Shown here piece by piece: positions 1 to 5,128 of a stretch of DNA of 5,543 nucleotides. The notes beneath the pieces were generated by a model that ran no database searches, had not been told where the DNA came from, and saw only the letters and a list, made by a program, of their open reading frames with translations. Source of the DNA: Gammaproteobacteria bacterium (GTDB lineage: Bacteria; Pseudomonadota; Gammaproteobacteria; S144-34); the NCBI GenBank assembly GCA_015487895.1, contig WFOW01000091.1:1-5543 (forward strand). Reading direction: 5' to 3'. The position numbers were made by a program, and so were the translations under genes. Each line of letters opens with the position of its first letter. Within the stretch, counting starts at the first letter, position 1.

Positions 1-1
1 C

Positions 2-1489
2 GGGAAGGCCGCGCTGGCGGGCGCGGCCTTCCCGCTCGCCTTCGCCCCCTTCGGCTGGTGGCCGCTCGCGGTGCTGGCGCCGGCCGTGCTGTTCCGGCTG
101 CTCGCCGCGCCGCTCGCGCCGCGGCGCGCCTTCGCCCTCGGCTGGGCCTTCGGCCTCGGCGCCTTCGGCGTGGGCGTCTCCTGGGTCTACGTCAGCCTGC
201 ACGACTACGGCGGCGCGCCGGCGCCGCTCGCGGCCTTTCTGACCCTCGTGTTCGTCGCCGGCCTCGCGCTGCTTCCGGGGCTCCTCGGCTGGGGCGTGGC
301 GCGGCTCGCCCCGCCCGGGGCCGCGCGCGCGCTGCTGTCGCTGCCGGCGGCCTGGGCGCTGCTCGAGTGGGTGCGCGGCTGGCTGCTCACGGGCTTTCCC
401 TGGCTGCTGCTCGCCCATGCCATGACCGACGCCCCGCTCGCGGGGCTCGCGCCCGTGCTCGGCCAGCACGGGGTGGGGCTCGCCGCCGCCTGGCTGGCGG
501 GCCTTCTTGCCTGGGCCGCCGGGGCGCCGCGCCGGCGCGCCGCCGCGGCCGCGGCGGGGCTCGCGCTGGTGCTGGGCGCGGGCGCGCTCGCCGCGCGCAT
601 CGAGTGGACGCGCCCTGCCGGGGAGCCGGTGGCGGTGGCGCTGGTGCAGGGCAACGTCTCGCAGCGGCGCAAGTGGCTGCCGGCCGAGCGCGCGCGCACG
701 CTGGCCCTCTACCGCGAGCTCACGCTGGCGGAGGCGGGCAGGGCGCGCCTCGTCGTCTGGCCCGAGAGCGCCATACCGGCCTTCGCCGACCAGGCGCGCG
801 GCTATCTGGACGACCTCGCCGCGCGGCTCGCGCCCGCCGGCACCGCGCTCGTGACCGGCATCCTCCACCGCGACCGGCGCACGGGCGTCTACCACAACAG
901 CATCCTCGCGGTGGGCTCCGGCGGCCTCTACCACAAGCGCCACCTCGTCCCCTTCGGCGAGGTCCTGCCGCTGCGCGGGCTGCTCGGGCGCGCGGCGAAC
1001 CTGCTCAACGTCCCCTACGCCGACTTCACGCCCGGCCCGCCGATGCAGCCGCCCCTGCACGCCGGCGGCCTGCGGCTCGGGGCCACGGTCTGCTACGAGA
1101 TCGCCTTCCCGGCGCTGGTGCGCTCGGCGCTGCCGGAGGCCGGCGTGCTGGTCAACGTGAGCAACGACGGCTGGTTCGGCGGCTCGCTCGCCCCGCACCA
1201 GCACCTGCAGATCGCCCGCCTGCGCGCGCTCGAGACCGGCCGGCCGCTGCTGCGCGCGACCAACACCGGCATCACGGCCGTGATCGACGCCCGCGGCCGC
1301 CTGCGGGCGCGCGCGCCCCAGTTCGAGGTCGCCGTGGCGCGCGCGCGGGTCGCCCCGCGCGCCGGCGCCACGCCCTACGTGCGCTGGGGCGACGCCCCCG
1401 CGCTCGCCCTCGCCGGGGCCGCCCTCGCCCTCGGGGCGCTTGCGCTTCGCGGGCTTGGCCCACGTGGCCCGGGGGCCCCGGTTCCCTGA
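2..1489 (+). CDS. lnt: Apolipoprotein N-acyltransferase (5'-partial)
   Basis: This inner-membrane enzyme transfers a third acyl chain from phospholipid to the N-terminal cysteine of apolipoproteins, the last step of lipoprotein maturation. The frame is open from base 2, and 495 residues are visible. The family is usually about 500-530 residues, so only a short N-terminal piece is missing. The visible start reads into the typical PLAFAPFGWWPL segment, followed by several hydrophobic helices. The nitrilase-like periplasmic domain begins near VALVQGN (codons from about 635). The expected catalytic triad is present: Glu in VVWPES (764-766), Lys in YHKRH (935-937) and Cys in TVCYE (1091-1093). The FGE glutamate (959-961) and the block NVSNDGWFG are also conserved. 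A last hydrophobic helix lies near the C-terminus. The GTG at 71 is internal, not the start. The assignment is firm. No neighbour in the window shares the pathway. Confidence 0.96.
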   Translation, partial: GKAALAGAAFPLAFAPFGWWPLAVLAPAVLFRLLAAPLAPRRAFALGWAFGLGAFGVGVSWVYVSLHDYGGAPAPLAAFLTLVFVAGLALLPGLLGWGVARLAPPGAARALLSLPAAWALLEWVRGWLLTGFPWLLLAHAMTDAPLAGLAPVLGQHGVGLAAAWLAGLLAWAAGAPRRRAAAAAAGLALVLGAGALAARIEWTRPAGEPVAVALVQGNVSQRRKWLPAERARTLALYRELTLAEAGRARLVVWPESAIPAFADQARGYLDDLAARLAPAGTALVTGILHRDRRTGVYHNSILAVGSGGLYHKRHLVPFGEVLPLRGLLGRAANLLNVPYADFTPGPPMQPPLHAGGLRLGATVCYEIAFPALVRSALPEAGVLVNVSNDGWFGGSLAPHQHLQIARLRALETGRPLLRATNTGITAVIDARGRLRARAPQFEVAVARARVAPRAGATPYVRWGDAPALALAGAALALGALALRGLGPRGPGAPVP

Positions 1490-1534
1490 CGGTCCGTCGA
1501 CCGGCTCCCGCGGCCCTCGGCCCGGGCGCGCCGT

Positions 1535-1590
1535 CCCGCGGCCGTCCCCGGCCGCGGGCAAGCCCTGGAAAATCGGATTTTCCAAGGCTT
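1535..1590. repeat. Double-hairpin intergenic repeat, copy 1
   Basis: Two adjacent inverted repeats lie between lnt and tpiA. The first has a perfect 9-bp stem, CCCGCGGCC (1535-1543) with GGCCGCGGG (1550-1558), and loop GTCCCC. The second pairs 1560-1573 (AAGCCCTGGAAAAT) with 1577-1590 (ATTTTCCAAGGCTT), 13 of 14 positions, with loop CGG. The same two-hairpin unit recurs in the same orientation at 4919-4973, with the first stem identical and the second stem altered. This looks like a dispersed palindromic repeat (REP- or MITE-like). Its family and function are not known to me. Confidence 0.75.
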
Positions 1591-1614
1591 CCCGAATCTT
1601 CGGGCTTCTTGTTT
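1591..1614 (+). terminator. Possible weak terminator after lnt
   Basis: CCCGAA (1591-1596) pairs with TTCGGG (1599-1604), giving a short stem with a tight loop. A T-rich but interrupted tract (CTTCTTGTTT, 1605-1614) follows. The stem is short and the T run broken, so termination would be inefficient at best. It directly adjoins repeat copy 1 and could be part of that element instead. Confidence 0.3.
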
Positions 1615-1641
1615 GATTTCGTCCGGGACGGCCGTTAAGCT
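1613..1641 (+). promoter_or_regulatory. Weak candidate promoter for tpiA-secG
   Basis: TTGATT (1613-1618) and TAAGCT (1636-1641) are separated by 17 bases and would start transcription about 24 bases before the tpiA start codon. The match to the sigma-70 consensus is poor in the -10 box. It is listed because it is the only AT-richer stretch between the repeat and tpiA. Read-through from lnt is an equally good explanation for tpiA expression. Confidence 0.22.
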
Positions 1642-1671
1642 TGCGCGCGGCTTCCGCTCGGGAGGAGAGGC

Positions 1672-2424
1672 ATGCGTCGTCCGCTGGTCGCAGGCAACTG
1701 GAAGATGAACGGCTCGCGCGAGCGCGTGCGGGCGCTCGTGAACGGGATCCAGGCGGGCATCGGCTCGGTCGAGCGCGCCGAGGTCGCGGTGTGCCCGCCC
1801 TTCGTCTACATCCCGCAGGTGGCGGAGCTGCTCGCCGGAAGCCCCATCGCCCTCGGCGCCCAGAACGTCTGCGACCACGCCGAGGAGGGCGCCTACACGG
1901 GCGAGATCGCGGGCTCCATGCTCGCCGAGCTCGGCTGCCGCTACGTGATCGTGGGCCACTCCGAGCGGCGCAACCTCTACGGCGAAAGCGACGAGCTCGT
2001 GGCCCGCCGCTTCGCCGCTGCCCGCAAGGCGGGGCTCGTGCCGATCCTGTGCGTGGGCGAGCTGCTCGAGGAGCGCGAGCGCGGCGAGACCGAGGCCGTG
2101 GTGGCGCGCCAGCTCGACGCCGTGCTGGCGCTCGAGGGCGCGGCGGCCTTCCGCGACGCCGTGATCGCCTACGAGCCCGTCTGGGCGATCGGCACCGGCC
2201 GCACCGCCACGCCGGAGCAGGCCCAGGAGGTGCACGCCTTCATCCGCGCCCGCCTGGCCGTGCACGATCCGGGCGTGGCCGAGGCCGCGCGTATCCTGTA
2301 CGGAGGCAGCGTCAAGGGCTCGAACGCCGCCGACCTCTTCGCCCAGCCCGACATCGACGGCGGGCTCATCGGCGGCGCCTCGCTCAAGGCCGACGAGTTC
2401 CTCACCATCTGCCGGGCGGCCTGA
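1672..2424 (+). CDS. tpiA: Triosephosphate isomerase
   Basis: This cytoplasmic glycolytic and gluconeogenic enzyme interconverts dihydroxyacetone phosphate and glyceraldehyde 3-phosphate. The 250-residue product has the usual family length. Visible signatures are AGNWKMN with Asn9 and Lys11, VGHSERR with the catalytic His96, [11 protein letters not shown] with the catalytic base Glu168 and the flexible loop 6 (171-176), YGGSV (210-214) and the phosphate-binding LIGGASL (about 232-238). The ATG is preceded by GGAGGAGAGG at 1661-1670, which fixes the start. secG begins 21 bases after the stop, so the two are probably co-transcribed. The adjacency to secG and a leucine tRNA is the conserved gammaproteobacterial arrangement. 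No anomaly is seen. Confidence 0.98.
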   Translation: MRRPLVAGNWKMNGSRERVRALVNGIQAGIGSVERAEVAVCPPFVYIPQVAELLAGSPIALGAQNVCDHAEEGAYTGEIAGSMLAELGCRYVIVGHSERRNLYGESDELVARRFAAARKAGLVPILCVGELLEERERGETEAVVARQLDAVLALEGAAAFRDAVIAYEPVWAIGTGRTATPEQAQEVHAFIRARLAVHDPGVAEAARILYGGSVKGSNAADLFAQPDIDGGLIGGASLKADEFLTICRAA

Positions 2425-2445
2425 GGCCGCCGGGAGCGGCTTGAA

Positions 2446-2877
2446 GTGCTCGAGAGCGTCCTGCTGGTCGTCCACGTGCTGCTGTCGGTGGCCCTGATCG
2501 GGCTCGTCCTGATCCAGCACGGCCGCGGCGCCGACGTCGGCGCCGCCTTCGGCGCAGGCGCCTCGGGCACCGTGTTCGGCGCGCGCGGCTCGGCCTCCTT
2601 CCTCACGCGCACGACGGCCGTGCTCGCGACGCTGTTCTTCCTGACCAGCCTCACGCTCGCCTACCTCTCGGCGCACCGCGCCGAGCCGGCGAGCGTGCTG
2701 GAGAAGACGGCGCCCGCCGCGCCGGCCCCCAAGCCCGCGCCGGAGGAGGAGGTCCCGCAGGACCTGCCGCCCGTGCCGCCGGCGGGAGATGCGGGGGAGC
2801 AGGCGCCCGCGGGCGGCGCCCCCGCGGACGTGCCGGCCGACGTCCCCGCGGCGCCGACGGGCGAAGGGGGCTCCTAG
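2446..2877 (+). CDS. secG: Preprotein translocase subunit SecG
   Basis: SecG is a small inner-membrane partner of SecYE that assists SecA-driven protein export. The 143-residue product has two hydrophobic helices (about residues 3-24 and 54-75). They flank the conserved cytoplasmic loop LIQHGRGADVGAAFG…GTVFGARGSASFLTRTT, which identifies the family. The start is GTG at 2446, with a modest GGGAG at 2432-2436; no in-frame ATG gives the first helix. From about residue 76 the tail is rich in Pro, Ala and Glu, roughly 65 residues. It makes the protein longer than E. coli SecG (110 residues). Such low-complexity tails are common in SecG and their role is unknown. The gene follows tpiA closely and ends 66 bases before the tRNA. 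Confidence 0.96.
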   Translation: MLESVLLVVHVLLSVALIGLVLIQHGRGADVGAAFGAGASGTVFGARGSASFLTRTTAVLATLFFLTSLTLAYLSAHRAEPASVLEKTAPAAPAPKPAPEEEVPQDLPPVPPAGDAGEQAPAGGAPADVPADVPAAPTGEGGS

Positions 2878-2943
2878 GCCGGTCGCCGGGGCCTTGGCGC
2901 ACGGCCGCAGATGCCCGAAAATTGGGGGCCTGCAGGACACCTT

Positions 2944-3028
2944 GCCGAAGTGGTGGAACTGGTAGACACGCCGTCTTGAGGGGGCGGTGGCGAAAGCCGT
3001 GTGGGTTCGAATCCCACCTTCGGCACCA
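2944..3028 (+). tRNA. tRNA-Leu (anticodon GAG)
   Basis: A complete class II tRNA folds here. The acceptor stem pairs GCCGAAG with CTTCGGC, followed by discriminator A and an encoded CCA (3026-3028). The D arm contains GTGGAACTGGTAGACAC. The anticodon stem is CCGTC/GGCGG around loop TTGAGGG, placing GAG at 2978-2980. The long variable arm is GGC-GAAA-GCC, and the T arm is GTGGG-TTCGAAT-CCCAC. Anticodon GAG reads CUC and CUU leucine codons; CTC is heavily used in the neighbouring genes. The position after tpiA-secG matches the leuU locus of gammaproteobacteria. Transcription may continue from tpiA-secG, as no clear tRNA promoter is visible in the 66-base gap. Confidence 0.98.
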
Positions 3029-3041
3029 ACGCGACAGAAGG

Positions 3042-3068
3042 AAAGGGCGCCTTGCGGCGCCCTTTTCT
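3042..3068 (+). terminator. Rho-independent terminator after tRNA-Leu
   Basis: AAAGGGCGCC (3042-3051) pairs perfectly with GGCGCCCTTT (3056-3065) across loop TTGC. A T-rich run, TTTTCTC then TTCTTT, overlaps and follows the stem. It lies 13 bases past the tRNA CCA end. On the minus strand the stem is followed by TTTCCTT, so it may also stop transcripts of the converging DsrC-like gene. Confidence 0.88.
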
Positions 3069-3096
3069 CGTTCTTTGCAGGCCTGACCGCGTGGAT

Positions 3097-3151
3097 CCCG
3101 CGTCTGCGGGAGCTGGCAGGCAGGCCGGTGGGCGGCACGCCGGTGCGTGCC
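3097..3151. repeat. Two small hairpins between convergent units
   Basis: CCCGC-GTCT-GCGGG (3097-3110) and GGCACGC-CGGT-GCGTGCC (3134-3151) are perfect short inverted repeats. They lie in the gap between the tRNA terminator and the 3' end of the minus-strand DsrC-like gene. Neither is followed by a T tract on either strand, so they are not classical intrinsic terminators. They could protect the 3' end of the DsrC-like mRNA, or be chance in very GC-rich DNA. Confidence 0.35.
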
Positions 3152-3172
3152 TGCCGTGCCTTTCCTTCCTAT

Positions 3173-3547
3173 CTAGAGCGCCGTGCCGAAGCCGGGATCC
3201 ACGGCGCCGGGGGGCGGCTCCAGGCCCGCCAGGCGGCAGCCCTGGGTGATGGGCCCGCCGGGGAAGAGGGTGCGCAGGTAGCGCATGCCGCCCTTCAGGT
3301 GGAAGTGCTCCTCGAGCGCGTCGGTCAGCGGCCGCACGCGCCAGGCCTCGTGGCGCGCGTACCACTTCTGCAGCGCGCGGATCAGCTCCCAGTGGTCCGG
3401 CCCGAGCTCGAGCCCCTCGGCCCGGGCCATCTCCTCGGCGCGGCTGCGGGTCCAGCCCGCGGGGGCGTTCGGGAAGTCGGGGTCCGCGGGCGGCGGAGCC
3501 TCGGGCAGCCCCTCGCCCATCATCTCGCTGGCAGGGATCTCGGCCAT
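3173..3547 (-). CDS. DsrC/TusE-family sulfur-carrier-like protein lacking the C-terminal Cys
   Basis: The 124-residue product resembles the DsrC/TusE/DsvC family, whose members carry persulfides to or from sulfite reductase or the tRNA 2-thiouridylation system. Supporting segments are GWTRSRAEEMARAEGLELGPDHWELIRALQKWY in pieces (about 31-63), the RPLTDAL helix (72-78), and MRYLRTLFPGGPITQGCRLAGL (88-109), which aligns with the YLYSLFP-GPAKQACRFAGL region of DsrC. Cys104 sits at the inner (CysB) position. The penultimate CysA is absent: the protein ends PPPGAVDPGFGTAL, a longer tail without cysteine. It is therefore neither a canonical DsrC (both Cys) nor TusE (CysA only). Single-CysB family members have been grouped as possible regulatory proteins. 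AGGAGG (3559-3554) lies 6 bases before the ATG and fixes the start. The gene is divergent from the TusA-like gene, suggesting a shared sulfur role. Family assignment is strong; the exact function is unknown. Confidence 0.88.
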   Translation of the reverse strand: MAEIPASEMMGEGLPEAPPPADPDFPNAPAGWTRSRAEEMARAEGLELGPDHWELIRALQKWYARHEAWRVRPLTDALEEHFHLKGGMRYLRTLFPGGPITQGCRLAGLEPPPGAVDPGFGTAL

Positions 3548-3607
3548 GGCGGTCCTCCTCCTTCGGCGGCTGCCGAAAACTGACCGGAACGGGAAAGCCG
3601 TACATAC

Positions 3608-3636
3608 CCTATAGACCTCCCGGGCCCTTCCCGCAA
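3608..3636 (-). promoter_or_regulatory. Candidate sigma-70 promoter for the DsrC-like gene
   Basis: Reading the minus strand, TTGCGG (3636-3631) and TATAGG (3613-3608) are separated by 17 bases. Transcription would start near 3601, leaving a leader of about 54 bases before the ATG at 3547. Both boxes match the consensus partly, and the spacing is ideal. No comparably good promoter was found on the plus strand for the TusA-like gene; a CACAAT at 3705-3710 lacks a -35 box. Confidence 0.45.
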
Positions 3637-3743
3637 GCTTCGAACATTCGGATGTAGCGGTGCAGTGGGACGAGAGCGAGCCGGCGGCGGAGCGGCTGTT
3701 GGGGCACAATGGGGCCGCGCGCACGGAGGAGAGGACGCGACGT

Positions 3744-4043
3744 ATGGGGCTTTCGGGCTGGTGGCGCCGGCGCGGTGCGGCGGGGCGCTCGGGTGTGCGG
3801 GCGCGGGCGGTGACGGTGGCGGACGGGGTCACGGTGGTGGACGTCCGCGGGCTGACCTGCCCCGGCTACCTGCTCGCCATCCACGAGGCGGTGGCGGGGC
3901 TCGCGCCCGGGACGCGGGCGCGGCTGCTCACGAGCTACCCGCCCTGCGGCGAGGACGTGGCGGCCTGGTGCCGGGCGCGCGGGGTGGCGCTCCTCGGGGT
4001 GGCGCAGGGCCCCGACGGCTGGGCGATCGAGATCCGCCGCTAG
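3744..4043 (+). CDS. TusA/SirA-family sulfur-carrier-like protein (CPGY variant)
   Basis: The 99-residue product has the small alpha/beta fold signature of TusA, a cytoplasmic persulfide carrier for tRNA thiolation, molybdoenzyme maturation and sulfur oxidation. VVDVRGLTCPGYLLAIHEAV (31-50) corresponds to the family's active-site strand and helix. Cys39 is in the place of the persulfide-bearing cysteine. LAPGTRARLLT (53-63) and AAWCRARGVALL (73-84) match the following strand and helix. The CPxP motif is changed to CPGY. Two more cysteines, Cys68 and Cys76, are present; Cys76 falls where E. coli TusA also has Cys. The first 24 residues are a basic extension. The ATG at 3744 is chosen because GGAGGAGAGG at 3725-3734, the same decamer as before tpiA, precedes it; an upstream in-frame start would add 28 unconserved residues. 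The stop overlaps the converging dehydrogenase stop. Confidence 0.85.
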   Translation: MGLSGWWRRRGAAGRSGVRARAVTVADGVTVVDVRGLTCPGYLLAIHEAVAGLAPGTRARLLTSYPPCGEDVAAWCRARGVALLGVAQGPDGWAIEIRR

Positions 4044-4798
4044 CGGCCGGCGGGGCGGCCGTAGAGCGCCGCGTAGGCCTCGGGGTCGAGGATCTCGCGG
4101 ATGTCCACGAAGCTGCCGCTGGGGCGCTCGCGCAGCGCCCTGAGCACGGAGACCACGCGGCGGGCGGCCTCCTCGGGCCCCGGCATGGCGGGCGTGCCCC
4201 GCGCGGCGCGCAGGCGCTTGAGCGCCGGGAAGGTCTCGGCGTCGGCCTCCTCGCACAGATGGTCCATCATCGGCGTGTCGACGATGCCGGGGGCGAGCGC
4301 CGTGATGTGCGTGTCCGGGAGCTCGTGCGCGTAGAGGCGCGCGAGCATGTTGAGCGCGGCCTTGGACAGCGCATAGCCGCCCCAGCCCTTGTTGCCGAGC
4401 ACCGCCGCGCCGGAGGAGATCATCACCACCTGCCGCACCGGCCGCCCCCAGCGGTGCAGCCAGTCCATGACCGTCTTGTTGGCCCAGACGTTGACCTCGA
4501 AAATCGCGCGCAGGTCCTCGAGCGGGGTCTCGGTCAGATAGCGGATGCGGCCGAGGACGCCGGCGTTGAGCACGACCAGGTCCAGCCGGGGGAGGGCGCC
4601 GAGCAGCGCGTCGAGCGCCGGGCCGACGGCGGCGTGGTCGGCGAGGTCGACGCGCGCGTGGCGCAGCCCGTCCACGTCCGAGGGGCGCCGGCTGCAGCCG
4701 TGGACCAGCCAGCCCTCGTCGAGCAGCACGCGCGCCAGCCCCCGGCCGAGGCCGGAGCTGGTGCCGGTGACGAACGCGATGGGCGGGGAAGTGTCCAT
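4040..4798 (-). CDS. Short-chain dehydrogenase/reductase (SDR)
   Basis: This 252-residue protein is a classical SDR, an NAD(P)H-dependent cytoplasmic oxidoreductase. Visible motifs are the cofactor loop TGTSSGLG (11-18), VDLAD (50-54), NAG (78-80), Asn103 in FEVNVW, Ser129 in MISSGAA, and Tyr142/Lys146 in GYALSKAALN. These supply the full Asn-Ser-Tyr-Lys set. APGIVDTPM (169-177) follows the active site. SRR at 36-38 after the second strand favours NADPH. The overall pattern resembles the sepiapterin-reductase/benzil-reductase-like branch, but the substrate cannot be read from sequence. The start at 4798 puts the glycine-rich loop at the usual depth; the open frame continues upstream through palindromic repeats that are surely non-coding. 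Unlike the neighbours, it has no Shine-Dalgarno, and a TATAAT lies only 9 bases upstream. Its stop overlaps that of the TusA-like gene. Confidence 0.93.
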   Translation of the reverse strand: MDTSPPIAFVTGTSSGLGRGLARVLLDEGWLVHGCSRRPSDVDGLRHARVDLADHAAVGPALDALLGALPRLDLVVLNAGVLGRIRYLTETPLEDLRAIFEVNVWANKTVMDWLHRWGRPVRQVVMISSGAAVLGNKGWGGYALSKAALNMLARLYAHELPDTHITALAPGIVDTPMMDHLCEEADAETFPALKRLRAARGTPAMPGPEEAARRVVSVLRALRERPSGSFVDIREILDPEAYAALYGRPAGR

Positions 4799-4807
4799 GG
4801 CGCGCGC

Positions 4808-4813
4808 ATTATA
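4808..4813 (-). promoter_or_regulatory. Consensus -10 box next to the SDR start codon
   Basis: The minus strand reads a perfect TATAAT from 4813 to 4808, only 9 bases before the ATG at 4798. Transcription starting at the usual distance would begin near G4801, giving a leader of 0-3 bases and no ribosome-binding site. No good -35 hexamer lies at 16-18 bases; the centre of the 4821-4849 palindrome occupies that place. The likely reading is a leaderless mRNA. An unseen upstream promoter remains possible. Confidence 0.6.
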
Positions 4814-4820
4814 GGAAACT

Positions 4821-4849
4821 CTGATCAATCCGCTGCGCGGATTGATCAG
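4821..4849. repeat. Perfect 13-bp-arm inverted repeat upstream of the SDR gene
   Basis: CTGATCAATCCGC (4821-4833) is the exact reverse complement of GCGGATTGATCAG (4837-4849), with spacer TGC. The centre (4835) lies about 34 bases upstream of the start point predicted from the TATAAT box. It could therefore be an operator or activator site over the -35 region. As RNA it would form a strong hairpin without a T tract on either strand. It may also belong to the neighbouring repeat cluster. Confidence 0.8.
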
Positions 4850-4891
4850 CGCTAAGGTGCTTGGCGGCCATTTTGATTTCTCCCTGTATCG

Positions 4892-4913
4892 CCATGCACT
4901 TCCATGTGCATGG
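4892..4913. repeat. 8-bp hairpin beside repeat copy 2
   Basis: CCATGCAC (4892-4899) pairs perfectly with GTGCATGG (4906-4913) around loop TTCCAT. It ends six bases before repeat copy 2 and has no counterpart next to copy 1. Its role is unknown. Confidence 0.55.
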
Positions 4914-4918
4914 GTCAT

Positions 4919-4973
4919 CCCGCGGCCGTCCCTGGCCGCGGGGAAGCCCTGAAAAATGGATTTTCAGGGCTTC
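4919..4973. repeat. Double-hairpin intergenic repeat, copy 2
   Basis: This is the second copy of the unit at 1535-1590. The first hairpin has the same 9-bp arms CCCGCGGCC/GGCCGCGGG (4919-4927, 4934-4942), with loop GTCCCT instead of GTCCCC. The second has perfect 13-bp arms, GAAGCCCTGAAAA (4943-4955) and TTTTCAGGGCTTC (4961-4973), with loop ATGGA. Relative to copy 1 both arms of the second stem changed while pairing was kept. It lies between the SDR palindrome and the nuoA promoter, about 240 bases from nuoA. Confidence 0.75.
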
Positions 4974-5098
4974 CATGGATAGGCGCGCCTCGCCAGGGCG
5001 CAGGGTGGGATGTGGCGCGCGTGTGCGCTTATGGGGGCAGAAAAAATAATGAATGCTTATGTCGTTGTTTCCGAAGGGCTTTTGTGCCGTGCGCTTGC

Positions 5099-5128
5099 TT
5101 GACACTGCGCGCGGGCGGCCCGTAGACT
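5099..5128 (+). promoter_or_regulatory. Sigma-70 promoter for nuoA (nuo operon)
   Basis: A perfect -35 TTGACA (5099-5104) and a -10 TAGACT (5123-5128) are separated by 18 bases. Transcription would begin near 5135, giving a leader of about 82 bases before nuoA. No clear operator or riboswitch was recognised in that leader. Confidence 0.72.

Noticed and set aside
58..1638. A 526-residue plus-strand open frame overlapping lnt
   Set aside because: It is Arg/Ala/Pro-rich and out of frame with the clear Lnt motifs and catalytic residues.
1375..3138. A 587-residue minus-strand open frame across tpiA, secG and the tRNA
   Set aside because: It lies antisense to three well-identified genes, has no recognisable domain and low-complexity Arg/Ala-rich sequence; it is a by-product of high GC.
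3641..3650. Short palindrome CGAACATTCG upstream of the DsrC-like promoter as an operator
   Set aside because: Only four paired bases per arm; too short to support without other copies.
3705..3710. CACAAT as a -10 box for the TusA-like gene
   Set aside because: No -35-like hexamer at 16-18 bases upstream.
3665..4855. A 396-residue plus-strand open frame over the TusA-like and SDR genes
   Set aside because: It is antisense to the complete SDR with all catalytic residues and out of frame with the TusA-like gene; its composition is low-complexity.
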